DNA of 64,000 bases from Streptomyces sp. NBC_00249 (GTDB lineage: Bacteria > Actinomycetota > Actinomycetes > Streptomycetales > Streptomycetaceae). The notes beneath the pieces are model-generated. The model was not told the origin of the DNA. It was given only the letters and a program-made list of their open reading frames with translations, and made no database searches. Every line of letters starts with the position of its first letter. Position 1 is the first letter of the stretch. The stretch covers positions 496,001 through 560,000 of the forward strand of contig NZ_JAPEMV010000003.1 in NCBI RefSeq assembly GCF_026342355.1, read 5' to 3'. Shown here piece by piece: positions 32,015 through 40,482 of this stretch. Made by a program: the position numbers and the translations under genes.

Positions 32015-33252
32015 CCGGGGCCGCGCCCGCGCCGCTGGACATCGACAAGCTCTACGCCGCCCGGCTCCAGGCCGTACGCGCCCGCCCCTACCTGGCGACC
32101 GCGCTGTTCGCCCTGCGCACCGTCGAGTCGAGGCGGGTGCCGACGATGGCCGTCGACCGGCACTGGCGGTGCTACGTCTCCCCGGGCTTCGTGGACCGTA
32201 CCCCCGTGGAGGAACTGGCCGGGGTGTGGGTCCACGAGGTGTCCCACCTGCTGCGCGACCACCACGGGCGCAGCGACCGCTTCGCCCGCGAACACGGTCT
32301 GACCGGAGCGGCCGAACGGCTGCGGATGAACATCGCCGCCGACTGCGAGATCAACGACGACGCCTTCGGCGACGGGCTCGCCACCCCCGAAGGCGCCGTC
32401 GAACCGGGGCTGCTGGGGCTCCCCACCGGCGAGCTCATGGAGGAGTACCTGCGCCGGTTCCGCCTCGGCCCCCGTACGGAGGGCCTCGCCTGGCTGGACT
32501 GCGGCAGCGGGGCCGACGGACTGGACCGGGAGTGGGACCTCGGGCCCGACGGGGCGCACGGCCTCAGCGAACAGGAGAGGGACGCCGTCCGCTTCCGGGT
32601 GGCGCAGGGCATCACGGGGCGCCCCGGCAGCGCCCCGAAGGGCTGGCGGCGGTGGGCGGAGGAGGCCTTCCACCCGCCGCAGCCGTGGCGGGACCTGCTG
32701 GGGGCCGCGCTCCGTTCGGCGGCCTCCGGCGCGGGCGCGGGCGAGGACTACACCTACGGCCGCCCCTCGCGCCGCTCGGCCGGGTTGCCCGGCGTCGTCC
32801 TGCCGAGCCTGCGGCGCAGGCCGCCCCGGGTGTCCGTGGTCATCGACACCTCCGGATCGGTCAGCGACGCCGAACTGGGCAGCGCCCTCCACGAGGTCGC
32901 CGCGATCGCCCGGGCCGTCGGCGGCCGCCGGGACCTGGTCACCGTCCTGTCCTGCGACGCGTCCGCGCAGGCCGTGCACCAGCTGTGCCGGGCCGAGGGG
33001 ATCCCGCTCGTCGGCGGGGGCGGCACGGATCTGCGTACCGGCTTCGCCCGGGCGCTACGGGCGCGGCCCGCCCCCGACGTGGTCGTGGTCCTGACGGACG
33101 GCCAGACCCCCTGGCCGGACGCCCGGCCGCCCTGCCGCACGGTGGTGGGCCTCTTCCCCCGTCGCCACACGACCACCTCCTACGACGAGGACGACCCCAC
33201 CTACGTCCCGGACGCGCCTCCGCCCTGGGCCCGCGTGGTCGAGATCGGCTAG
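32011..33252 (+). CDS. DUF2201-type putative metallopeptidase with VWA-like domain
   Basis: A 413-aa protein from GTG 32011. The N-terminal half is a putative zinc peptidase: HEVSHLLRDH (His75, Glu76, His79) with a further acidic stretch AADCEINDD. The C-terminal half is a VWA-like domain with the metal site DTSGSVS (Asp279, Ser281, Ser283) and a late LTDGQTPWPD. This architecture is DUF2201, almost always paired with MoxR ATPases; here both start/stop overlap and order fit. The substrate is unknown. The stop overlaps the end of the convergent hydrolase gene by 4 bp. Confidence 0.9.
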   Translation: MTGAAPAPLDIDKLYAARLQAVRARPYLATALFALRTVESRRVPTMAVDRHWRCYVSPGFVDRTPVEELAGVWVHEVSHLLRDHHGRSDRFAREHGLTGAAERLRMNIAADCEINDDAFGDGLATPEGAVEPGLLGLPTGELMEEYLRRFRLGPRTEGLAWLDCGSGADGLDREWDLGPDGAHGLSEQERDAVRFRVAQGITGRPGSAPKGWRRWAEEAFHPPQPWRDLLGAALRSAASGAGAGEDYTYGRPSRRSAGLPGVVLPSLRRRPPRVSVVIDTSGSVSDAELGSALHEVAAIARAVGGRRDLVTVLSCDASAQAVHQLCRAEGIPLVGGGGTDLRTGFARALRARPAPDVVVVLTDGQTPWPDARPPCRTVVGLFPRRHTTTSYDEDDPTYVPDAPPPWARVVEIG

Positions 33253-34088
33253 GAGACGGGCCCGGCGGTGTCCTGGAGCAGCCGGGTCCGCAACAGGTCC
33301 AGCACCTGGTCCAGCGCCGCGCGGGTGGCCTGCCCGGGCTGGTCGACGAGGTGCTCGGTGAGGACGGAGTGCGGCGGCAGCACGGCTTCGGGGTTGGCGT
33401 CGTCGTCCTCGAGCTCGACGGCGACGAAGGCGTCACCGAGCTCGCGGCGCAGGAACGCGAAGCGGGCGTCGGGCGTGAGCCGGTCGCTCCTGAAGCGCAG
33501 CCCCAGCACCTGGAGCCCCTCGCGCTCGCAGCGTCCCCGGACGGTGGCGAGGTCCTCGGGCGAGATGTCGATGCCGCCGCGCCGGCGGGCGGTGATGCCC
33601 AAGGGGAGGGACGGCTGGGACAGGACGGGCACGAGGAGATGCTCGTCGACGGCCATCGCGAGGGCGAAGCCGCCGGTCAGGCACATGCCGACGGCGCCCA
33701 CGCCCGGGCCGCCGCACCGCTGGTGCTCGTACGCGGACAGCGCGCGCAGCCAGCTCACGACGGGCGAACTCCGGCCGGTGGCCAGCACGGTGAACTCCCG
33801 GCTCACGCACACGTTCCAGGTGCTGGACGCGGTGTACAGGGCGCCCCGCAGCATGCCGCGGGCCGTGGGGTGGGGGTCGCGGCCGGGCGTGCCGAACAGC
33901 ACCGGGAGCACGGCCGTGCAGCCCAGCGCGGCCACCCGCTCGGCGAACTCCAGGACCTTCGGCGTGATCCCGGGGATCTCCGCGATCACGATCACCGCGG
34001 GCCCGCTGCCGCGGCGCAGGACGGGACGCGTGCTGCCCCCGTGGGTGAACGCGTCGCGCTCGAAGCCCGACAGGTCATGGTCCGCCAT
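33249..34088 (-). CDS. Dienelactone hydrolase family protein
   Basis: A 279-aa alpha/beta hydrolase. The nucleophile is Cys136 in GMCLTGGFALAM, where dienelactone hydrolases carry G-x-C-x-G. VIVIAEIPGITPKVLEFAERVA is the typical N-terminal strand and helix. The Asp and His are in the region around residues 185-240 (SDRLTPDARF, ...LPPHSVLTEHL). It may open lactone rings in aromatic degradation or act as a general esterase. ATG 34088 was chosen over GTG 34103. It is convergent with the DUF2201 gene. Confidence 0.9.
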   Translation of the reverse strand: MADHDLSGFERDAFTHGGSTRPVLRRGSGPAVIVIAEIPGITPKVLEFAERVAALGCTAVLPVLFGTPGRDPHPTARGMLRGALYTASSTWNVCVSREFTVLATGRSSPVVSWLRALSAYEHQRCGGPGVGAVGMCLTGGFALAMAVDEHLLVPVLSQPSLPLGITARRRGGIDISPEDLATVRGRCEREGLQVLGLRFRSDRLTPDARFAFLRRELGDAFVAVELEDDDANPEAVLPPHSVLTEHLVDQPGQATRAALDQVLDLLRTRLLQDTAGPVS

Positions 34089-34216
34089 GGACGACCGCCT
34101 CACTCATCGACCGTGGCGCACGCGATGGACGACGCACGGCACCACCCTTCCGCTGACGGGAGGGACCGTACAACACCCGGACGGGGCGGGCCTACCCCGG
34201 AGTAACCAGCGGACTC

Positions 34217-35038
34217 CTACGAGGCTCCGGGCGCCCCGGGCTTCCAGCCCCAGGCCGTGAGCATGCCGGGCGACAGCCCGCCGTACCCGGGGGAGTCCAG
34301 CAGCCGCACGGCCTCGGCGAGCTGCGCCTCGTCGAGGAGCCCCGTCGCCAGCATGGCCGCCCGGGCCCGGTCCCAGGTGTCCGCCCAGAACCGGCTGATC
34401 GCGCTGCCCGGCAGCAGCGGCGGTACGTGGATCTCGGCCGCCACCGATTCCAGCCCCGCCGCCCGCAGCAGCTCGGGGTGCCGGACCACCTGCGACACGT
34501 CCGTCCCGATGCTGTCGCGCAGCCCGCGCCACATGGCCCGCACGGCGCGGGTGTACGGAGTGAGGGGCGCGGAGTCCGTCGTCAGGTCGACGGCGTCGCT
34601 GATCACCAGGACCCCGCCGGGGGCGAGCAGTTCGGCGAGCCGGGCGACCAGCCGGGGCCGGTCCGGCAGGTGCATGAGGACGAAGCGGGCGTGGACCAGC
34701 CGGAAGAGGCCCGGGGAGAAGCCGTCCGAGGTGATGTCCGCCCGGAGCGGTGTCAGCCCCGGCACGGGGTGCGCGGCGAGGAAGCGTACGTCCCGGTCCA
34801 CCGCGAGGACCTCCGCGACCCCGGCCTCCTCCAGCAGCCGGCGCGCCACCGTCCCGGTCCCCGCGCCGACCTCCAGGCAGGTCCAGCCGGGGCCCACGCC
34901 CAGCTGTCGCAGCCGGGACATGGTCGTTTCGTCGTAGGTGAGGGAGCCGAGGTCGATCCGGTCCCCTTCGCCGTCGGCCTCGGGGCGGAAGACCCGCTCG
35001 CCGTAGCGCCCCGGGCCCTGGGGCCCTGTGCCGGTCAT
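34217..35038 (-). CDS. SAM-dependent methyltransferase (class I)
   Basis: A 273-aa Rossmann-fold methyltransferase. Motif I is CLEVGAGTGTVARRL, motif II lies in AVDRDVRFLA, and a later LVHARFVLMHLPD plus LLAPGGVLVISDAV covers motifs post-I to III. It resembles small-molecule (ubiquinone/menaquinone biosynthesis-type or antibiotic-type) enzymes; the acceptor is unknown. The start at 35038 is supported by the fold, but the ribosome site is weak. It lies downstream of the ricin gene on the same strand, with a strong hairpin in between. Confidence 0.9.
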   Translation of the reverse strand: MTGTGPQGPGRYGERVFRPEADGEGDRIDLGSLTYDETTMSRLRQLGVGPGWTCLEVGAGTGTVARRLLEEAGVAEVLAVDRDVRFLAAHPVPGLTPLRADITSDGFSPGLFRLVHARFVLMHLPDRPRLVARLAELLAPGGVLVISDAVDLTTDSAPLTPYTRAVRAMWRGLRDSIGTDVSQVVRHPELLRAAGLESVAAEIHVPPLLPGSAISRFWADTWDRARAAMLATGLLDEAQLAEAVRLLDSPGYGGLSPGMLTAWGWKPGAPGAS

Positions 35039-35082
35039 GGACCCATTGTCGCAAGGGGCCGGGGACGCCACACGTCGGAGAC

Positions 35083-35111
35083 GGGGGCCGGGGCGCGGTG
35101 CCCCGGCCCCC
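35083..35111 (-). terminator. Terminator of the ricin-domain gene
   Basis: GGGGGCCGGGGC and GCCCCGGCCCCC make a perfect 12-bp stem with a 5-nt loop just past the minus-strand stop codon and before the methyltransferase start. Confidence 0.85.
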
Positions 35112-35119
35112 CGCCCGGA

Positions 35120-35854
35120 TCAGGTGCCGAGCGCGCTGCCCCGCCACTGCTGGTTGGTGGCCGTGGGCATGCAGTCCCACAGCCCGACCCGGGCGCCGTT
35201 GGCCGTGGCCCAGCCCAGGGCGTCGAGGCACTTGCCCGAGTGGACGCTGCGCAGCAGACCGTCCGGGAGCACCTCCCACTTCTGGTTCAGGCCCTGATGG
35301 CAGGCGTTGAGCCCGATCAGCGAACCGTTCTCGGTCTTGGCGAACTGCACGTCCATGCACCGGCCGAGCGCGCGGACCGTGCCGTCGGCCTCCAGCTTCC
35401 AGGCCTGCGCGTCCGTGCCGTTGCACTGGTAGATCTGGATCGGGGTGCCGTCCTTGGTGCCCGCGCCCTTGACGTCCAGGCACTTGCCCGAGTGCACGCC
35501 GACGATCTGGCCGGAGCCGGCCGGCGGCGCCGGGTTGCAGTAGATCTCCACGACGGCCTGGTAGTACCCGTCGCCGCCGATCGGTATCACCCGCGGACCG
35601 TTGGTCTTGGAGCAGCGGAAGGTCGCGTAGCCCTCGCCCACGGCCTGGCCGTAGGCACTGCTCCAGGCACCTTCGACGGCGATGTTGTACGGGCCGTAGC
35701 CCATGCCGGTGAAGTACTTCGGGGCGGTCGGGGCCAGGGCCGCCGAGGCGGCGGCGGGGGTGGCGGCCGGGGTGGCGGCCGCCGGGGAGGCCAGCAGCGC
35801 CGTGACGGTGAACAGGGCTGCGGCAGCGGCCGACAGCAAGCGAGCCAGCTTCAC
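35120..35854 (-). CDS. Secreted ricin-type lectin-domain protein
   Basis: A 244-aa exported protein. The signal peptide (KLARLLSAAAAALFTVTALLA) leads to an Ala-rich segment and then a short N-terminal domain (about 45-105). The C-terminal domain (about 115-240) has three Q-x-W-type repeats (AQAWKLE, NQKWEVL, NQQWRGS) plus SGKCLDVKG and SGKCLDALG, as in ricin B-type trefoils that bind carbohydrates. It probably binds polysaccharide outside the cell; no catalytic domain is present. GTG 35854 has AGGAG 7 nt upstream. Confidence 0.9.
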   Translation of the reverse strand: MKLARLLSAAAAALFTVTALLASPAAATPAATPAAASAALAPTAPKYFTGMGYGPYNIAVEGAWSSAYGQAVGEGYATFRCSKTNGPRVIPIGGDGYYQAVVEIYCNPAPPAGSGQIVGVHSGKCLDVKGAGTKDGTPIQIYQCNGTDAQAWKLEADGTVRALGRCMDVQFAKTENGSLIGLNACHQGLNQKWEVLPDGLLRSVHSGKCLDALGWATANGARVGLWDCMPTATNQQWRGSALGT

Positions 35855-36015
35855 GCGTGGCTCCTTTCGGGAGAGGGGTTCGGTGGTCGAACGGAGAAGG
35901 AAGGCGCCGCCGGGCCCGCGGTCGGCTCGACAGTAGCCGCGCGGCGCGGCCGGACGGTCTCACCGTGGTGTCAACTCCGGCCAGACAACGGCTGGTTGCC
36001 TGCTGACCAGGCGGG

Positions 36016-37899
36016 ATGCAGGGTCGGTATCGTCCCGGGAGCGTGGAGAGAACCGAGGAGCTCGCGGCGCTGCGGGCCGCCCTGGAAGCGGGACCGCCCG
36101 TCCATCTCGGCGGCGGGCTCGGCAGCGGCAAGTCCCGGCTGGCCCGGCGGCTGCCGGTCGCGGACACCGTCGACCTGTCCGGGCTGGGGGCCGCGGAGGC
36201 GGCCTCCCGGGTCCGCGCCGCACTGGCGGCCGGGTCCGGCGGGGGACTGCTGCTCGTCGACAGCGTGGACGGACCCGGGCAGGCCGAAGCCGTCGCCGCC
36301 GCCCTCGAAGACCCGCCGGCCGGCCGCGGCGGGCCCCGCAGGCCGGTGCTGCTGGCCGGCCGGCGCCCCCTGCGGGCCGCCGCCGGCTGGACGGACCGGC
36401 CCCTGACCACCCTGACCCTCGACCCCGCACCGGAGCGGGCCGTCGAGGCCCAGGTCCGGGCGAGCGGCCTCGACGACCCGCAGGCGGTGGCCCTCGCGGT
36501 CCGGCTGGCCGGCGGGAACCCGCTGCTGGCACAGCTGGCCGCCCGGACGCTGCTCGCGGGCACCCCGGCCGACGCCCCCGGCGCCGTCGCCGACGCCATG
36601 ACCGAGGAGGTACTGCTCCGCCTCGACCGCGAACGCCCCGCGGCCGCCACCGGGAACGGCCGCTGGCGGCACGCCCTGCGCCTGCTGGCGACCGTACGGG
36701 CCGGGGACGAGCGGCTGCTGAGCGGTGGCCCGGAACTGTTCTCGGCGCTGGCCGGGCTGAGCCTCGTACGCAGGGAACGGCTCGGGCTGGCGGTCCGCGA
36801 ACCCTTCCGCACCCTCTTCGAACTCGCCTACCAGTGGCGGCGCCCGCAGCACCACGAAGGGCTCCGCGCCCGCGCCGCCGACTACCGGCGGGCCCTGCTC
36901 ACCGAACGCCGCGACCCCGAGGAACGGGCCCGGCTCGTGGAACAGGGCCTGTTCCTGTCCGGCGACCCGACCCTGCGCGGCTCACTGTTCCCGCCCGCCG
37001 AGGAATCCGCCGCGATCGGCCCCGCCCGCGCCGCGGATACCGAGGACATCGGCCGGCTGATGCGCGGATGGGCGGTGCGCGGAGGGTTCGACGTACGGCG
37101 CTGCGAGCGGATCACCGGCCAGTGGCTGGACGCGGCGGGCCCCGCCTCCTTCCGGCTGGCCCGCGACCGGGCCGGCCGGCCGGTGGGACTGGCCGCCCTG
37201 CTGCCCGTCGCACAGGGCACCCAGGCCGGCATCGAACCGCTCCTCCAGCAGCACGCCACCGGCCTCCTGGACGGCGCCCGCCACCGCCCCGGCGGACTGT
37301 TCCTCGGAGCCGCGTACGCGGCGGACCCGGTCGCCCACGCACAGGTCCTGCGGCACATCCTGGCCGAGGCGGTCCTCGCCGGGCACCTGGTGGTGTCCAC
37401 GGCCAGCCCCGACTACCAGACCCTGCTGGGCGCGCTGGGCTTCCGCCCGCACGGCGGAATCCGGGACGACGTCTACCGCTGCGGGCGCCGGCCCGAGGTC
37501 TACAGCCACGACTTCACGCCCGCCGGGCTCCCCGCCTGGATGCGGACCCTCGCCACCGCCGGCCACCCGCGACCGGACACCCCGGACGCCGTCGCCTGGG
37601 CGCTGGCCCGCATCCGCGACCCGCGCGCCCTGGCCCGCAGCCCGCTCCTGGCCCGCCCGGGCCTGGACACGCCGCAGGCGCTGCGCGGCTGGCTGGACAA
37701 CGCCGTACTCGAACTGGCGCTGGCCGACGCCCCCGCCGACGCGGAGGCGGGGGCCATCCTGCGCGCCTATTACCTCAGCGGCCGGCCCCGTACCCACCAC
37801 CAGGCCGCCCGCGAGGTGCACGTCAGCCGTGCCACGTACTTCCGCCGCCTGAGGAAGGGGCTGGCACTGCTGGCGGACCGGCTGCCGCCCCTGTACTGA
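36016..37899 (+). CDS. P-loop ATPase with GNAT-like middle and C-terminal HTH
   Basis: A 627-aa protein with no signal or membrane segment. The N-terminal STAND/AAA-like ATPase has GGLGSGKSRLARR (Lys39) and a hydrophobic strand ending in a weak Walker B, GLLLVDS (Asp82). From about residue 330 a strand-helix-strand region ending LLGALGFRPHGGIRDD recalls GNAT folds. The last 50 residues (HHQAAREVHVSRATYFRRLRKGLALL) form an HTH. This order suggests an ATP-driven regulator with a small-molecule or acetylation domain; that is inference. The 3' end overlaps the CDF gene by 77 bp on the opposite strand. Confidence 0.75.
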   Translation: MQGRYRPGSVERTEELAALRAALEAGPPVHLGGGLGSGKSRLARRLPVADTVDLSGLGAAEAASRVRAALAAGSGGGLLLVDSVDGPGQAEAVAAALEDPPAGRGGPRRPVLLAGRRPLRAAAGWTDRPLTTLTLDPAPERAVEAQVRASGLDDPQAVALAVRLAGGNPLLAQLAARTLLAGTPADAPGAVADAMTEEVLLRLDRERPAAATGNGRWRHALRLLATVRAGDERLLSGGPELFSALAGLSLVRRERLGLAVREPFRTLFELAYQWRRPQHHEGLRARAADYRRALLTERRDPEERARLVEQGLFLSGDPTLRGSLFPPAEESAAIGPARAADTEDIGRLMRGWAVRGGFDVRRCERITGQWLDAAGPASFRLARDRAGRPVGLAALLPVAQGTQAGIEPLLQQHATGLLDGARHRPGGLFLGAAYAADPVAHAQVLRHILAEAVLAGHLVVSTASPDYQTLLGALGFRPHGGIRDDVYRCGRRPEVYSHDFTPAGLPAWMRTLATAGHPRPDTPDAVAWALARIRDPRALARSPLLARPGLDTPQALRGWLDNAVLELALADAPADAEAGAILRAYYLSGRPRTHHQAAREVHVSRATYFRRLRKGLALLADRLPPLY

Positions 37900-38971
37900 G
37901 CGGTCCGTGGTGGGCGAGGGCCTCGTGGGGGTCGTGGCCGGGGGTGGGGGCGTGGTCGGTGTGGACGGTCGCCGCGGTCAGCCTCGGTACGGCGTGGATC
38001 AGGGCGTGCTCGGCGGCGACGGCCAGCTCGTGCGCCCGCACCACGGTCAGGTGCGGCCCGACCACGATGTCGGCCTCCGCGCGCAGGCAGTGGCCGATCC
38101 ACCGCATGCGCACCGGCCCGATGTCCAGGACGCCCTCCACCCCGCGCAGCGCGCCCTCCGCGGCCTCGACGAGGGCGGGGTCGACGGAGTCCATCAGGCG
38201 CCGGTAGACCTCCCGCGCCGCGTTCCCCAGGACGAAGAGGATCGCCAGGGTGATGAGCAGGCCCACGACCGGGTCGGCCGCCCGCAGGCCCAGCGCCGCG
38301 CCGCCCGCGCCGAGGAGGACGGCGAGCGAGGTGAACCCGTCGGTACGGGCGTGCAGCCCGTCCGCGACCAGCGCGGCGGAGCCGATCCTGCGCCCCGTAC
38401 GGATCCGGTAGCGGGCCACCCACTCGTTGCCGGCGAAGCCGGTGACGGCCGCCGCGGAGACCGCCCAGAGGTGCGTGACGTCGCGCGGGTCCAGCAGCCG
38501 GTCGACGGCCATCCAGGCGGCCAGGGCGGCCGAGGCGGCGATGGCCGCCACGATGAGGATCCCCGCGAGGTCCTCGGCACGGCCGTAGCCGTAGGTGTAG
38601 CGGCGGTTCGCGGCCCGCCGCCCGAGCAGGAACGCGATGCCGAGGGGGACCGCCGTCAGGGCGTCGGTGACGTTGTGGACCGTGTCGCCGAGCAGGGCCA
38701 CGGAGCCGGACAGGGCGACGATCACCCCCTGGACGGCGGCCGTGGCCCCCAGCACGGCGAGGGAGATCCACAGCGTGCGCATCCCCTCACGGGAGGTCTC
38801 CATCGCCGCGTCGACCTTGTCACCGGCATCGTGGCTGTGCGGCCGGACCAGATGGACGACCCGGTGCCACAGCCGGGACGCCCCGGCGCGGCCGTGCCCG
38901 TGTTCGTGTCCGTGCGCATGTCCGACCGAGTGAGCGTGCGCATGCCCATGCTCATGCGTATGACCCTCCAT
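37823..38971 (-). CDS. Cation diffusion facilitator (CDF) heavy-metal exporter
   Basis: A 382-aa transporter with six membrane helices. The N terminus is His-rich (HTHEHGHAHAHS, then GHAHGHEHGHG), a cytoplasmic metal-binding stretch typical of Zn/Ni/Co exporters. Helix-2 LLGDTVHNVTD and helix-5 VADGLHARTD carry the Asp/His transport sites. The C-terminal cytoplasmic domain (about 265-350) is present. ATG 38971 lacks a good ribosome site; the longer frame from GTG 39040 is possible. The last 25 residues are antisense to the HTH of the neighbour. Confidence 0.88.
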   Translation of the reverse strand: MEGHTHEHGHAHAHSVGHAHGHEHGHGRAGASRLWHRVVHLVRPHSHDAGDKVDAAMETSREGMRTLWISLAVLGATAAVQGVIVALSGSVALLGDTVHNVTDALTAVPLGIAFLLGRRAANRRYTYGYGRAEDLAGILIVAAIAASAALAAWMAVDRLLDPRDVTHLWAVSAAAVTGFAGNEWVARYRIRTGRRIGSAALVADGLHARTDGFTSLAVLLGAGGAALGLRAADPVVGLLITLAILFVLGNAAREVYRRLMDSVDPALVEAAEGALRGVEGVLDIGPVRMRWIGHCLRAEADIVVGPHLTVVRAHELAVAAEHALIHAVPRLTAATVHTDHAPTPGHDPHEALAHHGPLSTGAAAGPPAVPAPSSGGGSTWHG

Positions 38972-39070
38972 GCCCCTACGGTTGCACAGGGAACCCCTTG
39001 CGGCTATGGCCGTCATACGCGCCGTGACCAGCTGCGACACCCTCGCAGATGCGCCCGCGGGGCAGGCCCG

Positions 39071-39679
39071 TCAGGAGCAGAAGCCGATGATGCCGAAGCC
39101 GGGGCGGTTCTCCGTGTACCGCAGCCAGCCGATGACGTCCATGACGGCCTCGACCACCTCGGGATCCAGCGGCGGCGCGTGGCCCAGCCGCTTGGTCTCC
39201 TCGAACTGCTCCAGCGCCCGCGCACACTCCTCGGGCGTCCACTCGCCGCAGCCGGGCATGTACGTGTACGGCAACGCCCGGGGCAGACCGCCGAAGCTGA
39301 GGTCCTGCACGGACACGGCGGTGATACCGAGGGCCTTCAGCCCCTCGTCGACCGTGGACAGCCAGTCGCCCCGGAACGGCGAGAAGGACGAGTTGTCGAG
39401 GAACGAACCGGTCAGCGAGCACAGCCGCTTGAAGGCGTACCCGTACTGGAAGGCGTGCGCGGAGTCGTCACTGAAGGGCCCGCCGTGCACCACGGCCCGG
39501 AGCGCCTCGAAGGCCGTGGGCGCGCCGTTCTCGATCTCGGAGTCGAACCAGTCGTCGTCGTGCTCCAGGTCGGCGCCGAACCGCTCCCGGATCACCCCGA
39601 GCAACTGCTCGTCGCCCGACCCGACCAGGGCGTGCGTGGCCTTCAGGTCCAGCAGATACACACTCAAGGAGGAACTCAT
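39071..39679 (-). CDS. Hypothetical protein of the DUF7691-like family
   Basis: A 202-aa soluble protein. It opens MSSSLSVYLLDLKATHALVG and contains LLGVIRERFGADLEHDDDWF, SFSPFRGDWLSTVDEG and MDVIGWLRYTENRPGFGII. I recognise this as a conserved Streptomyces family I know as DUF7691; the number is from memory and unverified. The size and charge pattern recall immunity proteins, but nothing shows a partner toxin nearby. It is between the CDF and isochorismatase genes on the same strand. Function unknown. Confidence 0.75.
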   Translation of the reverse strand: MSSSLSVYLLDLKATHALVGSGDEQLLGVIRERFGADLEHDDDWFDSEIENGAPTAFEALRAVVHGGPFSDDSAHAFQYGYAFKRLCSLTGSFLDNSSFSPFRGDWLSTVDEGLKALGITAVSVQDLSFGGLPRALPYTYMPGCGEWTPEECARALEQFEETKRLGHAPPLDPEVVEAVMDVIGWLRYTENRPGFGIIGFCS

Positions 39680-39720
39680 GCCCCGAACCTACCGACCCCC
39701 ACTGACAGCCCCTCATCCGC

Positions 39721-39758
39721 CCGCCGGGCACCGAGGTCAACACCGCGGCGCCCGGCGG
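39721..39758 (-). terminator. Candidate terminator downstream of the isochorismatase gene
   Basis: CCGCCGGGC and GCCCGGCGG make a 9-bp stem with a 20-nt loop just beyond the stop codon (minus strand). Confidence 0.5.
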
Positions 39759-39766
39759 CCGGGGTG

Positions 39767-40390
39767 TCAGTCCTGCAAGGCGTCGACGGTGGGGACGACG
39801 GTGCCGAACAGGTCGGTGACGGTGGTCAGGGCCGCGCTCTGGAGGGCGGCGGCGGGCAGGACGGAGCCGTCGGGGGCGGTGAGGGCGCGGGTGGCCGTGG
39901 CCTCGGCGACGACGGCGGGACGGTAGCCGCGGTAGAAGGCGCCCTCGGCGGTGTAGTTGACGCACATGTGGGTCATGAACCCGGCCAGGACCAGGTCCTT
40001 GCCGCTGCCCGGTCCGAAGCCCAGGCCGGTCAGCGTCTTCTCCAGTTCGGTGGAGTGGAAGGCGTTGGGGACCTGCTTGACCACGACCGCCTCGCCGTCG
40101 ACGGGGGCGAGCTCGTCGCTGATGGCGCCGATGTGGGCGCGGATGTCGTACGGGGTGCCCTCGCCGCCGTCGTTGACGACGTGGACGACGGGGACGCCCG
40201 CGGCGCGGGCCCGCTCCAGCAGGCGGGCGCCGGCCGCGACGGCCTCCTCGGCGCCTTCCAGGGCCATGACGCCGGTCCGGTAGGTGTTCTGGAAGTCGAT
40301 CAGGATCAGGACGGACTCGCTCAGCCGGGGCGCCCGGTCGTCCAGGCCGCTGAGGTCGCGCAGGGTCGTCGAGGGCTGGTGCGTGGTCAT
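39767..40390 (-). CDS. Isochorismatase-family cysteine hydrolase
   Basis: A 207-aa alpha/beta hydrolase of the isochorismatase/nicotinamidase group. The triad is visible: Asp in LILIDFQNTY, Lys in VVVKQVPNAFHST and Cys in FMTHMCVNYT. Such enzymes hydrolyse amides or vinyl ethers; the family alone does not name the substrate. ATG 40390 has AAAGG upstream. It lies 92 bp downstream of the GlxA-type regulator gene on the same strand, probably one unit. Confidence 0.92.
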   Translation of the reverse strand: MTTHQPSTTLRDLSGLDDRAPRLSESVLILIDFQNTYRTGVMALEGAEEAVAAGARLLERARAAGVPVVHVVNDGGEGTPYDIRAHIGAISDELAPVDGEAVVVKQVPNAFHSTELEKTLTGLGFGPGSGKDLVLAGFMTHMCVNYTAEGAFYRGYRPAVVAEATATRALTAPDGSVLPAAALQSAALTTVTDLFGTVVPTVDALQD

Positions 40391-40482
40391 GGGACGCCTT
40401 TCGTCGGGATGTTCCGGGCACGGCGAAGCCGTCCGCCGTGCCGGTGTGTTCGGGGAAAAGGGGTGGTCGGGCCGTCGGGCCG

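Noticed and set aside
38880..38971. CATG-rich repeats at the CDF start as a repeat element
   Set aside because: It is the natural result of a His-rich metal-binding N terminus.
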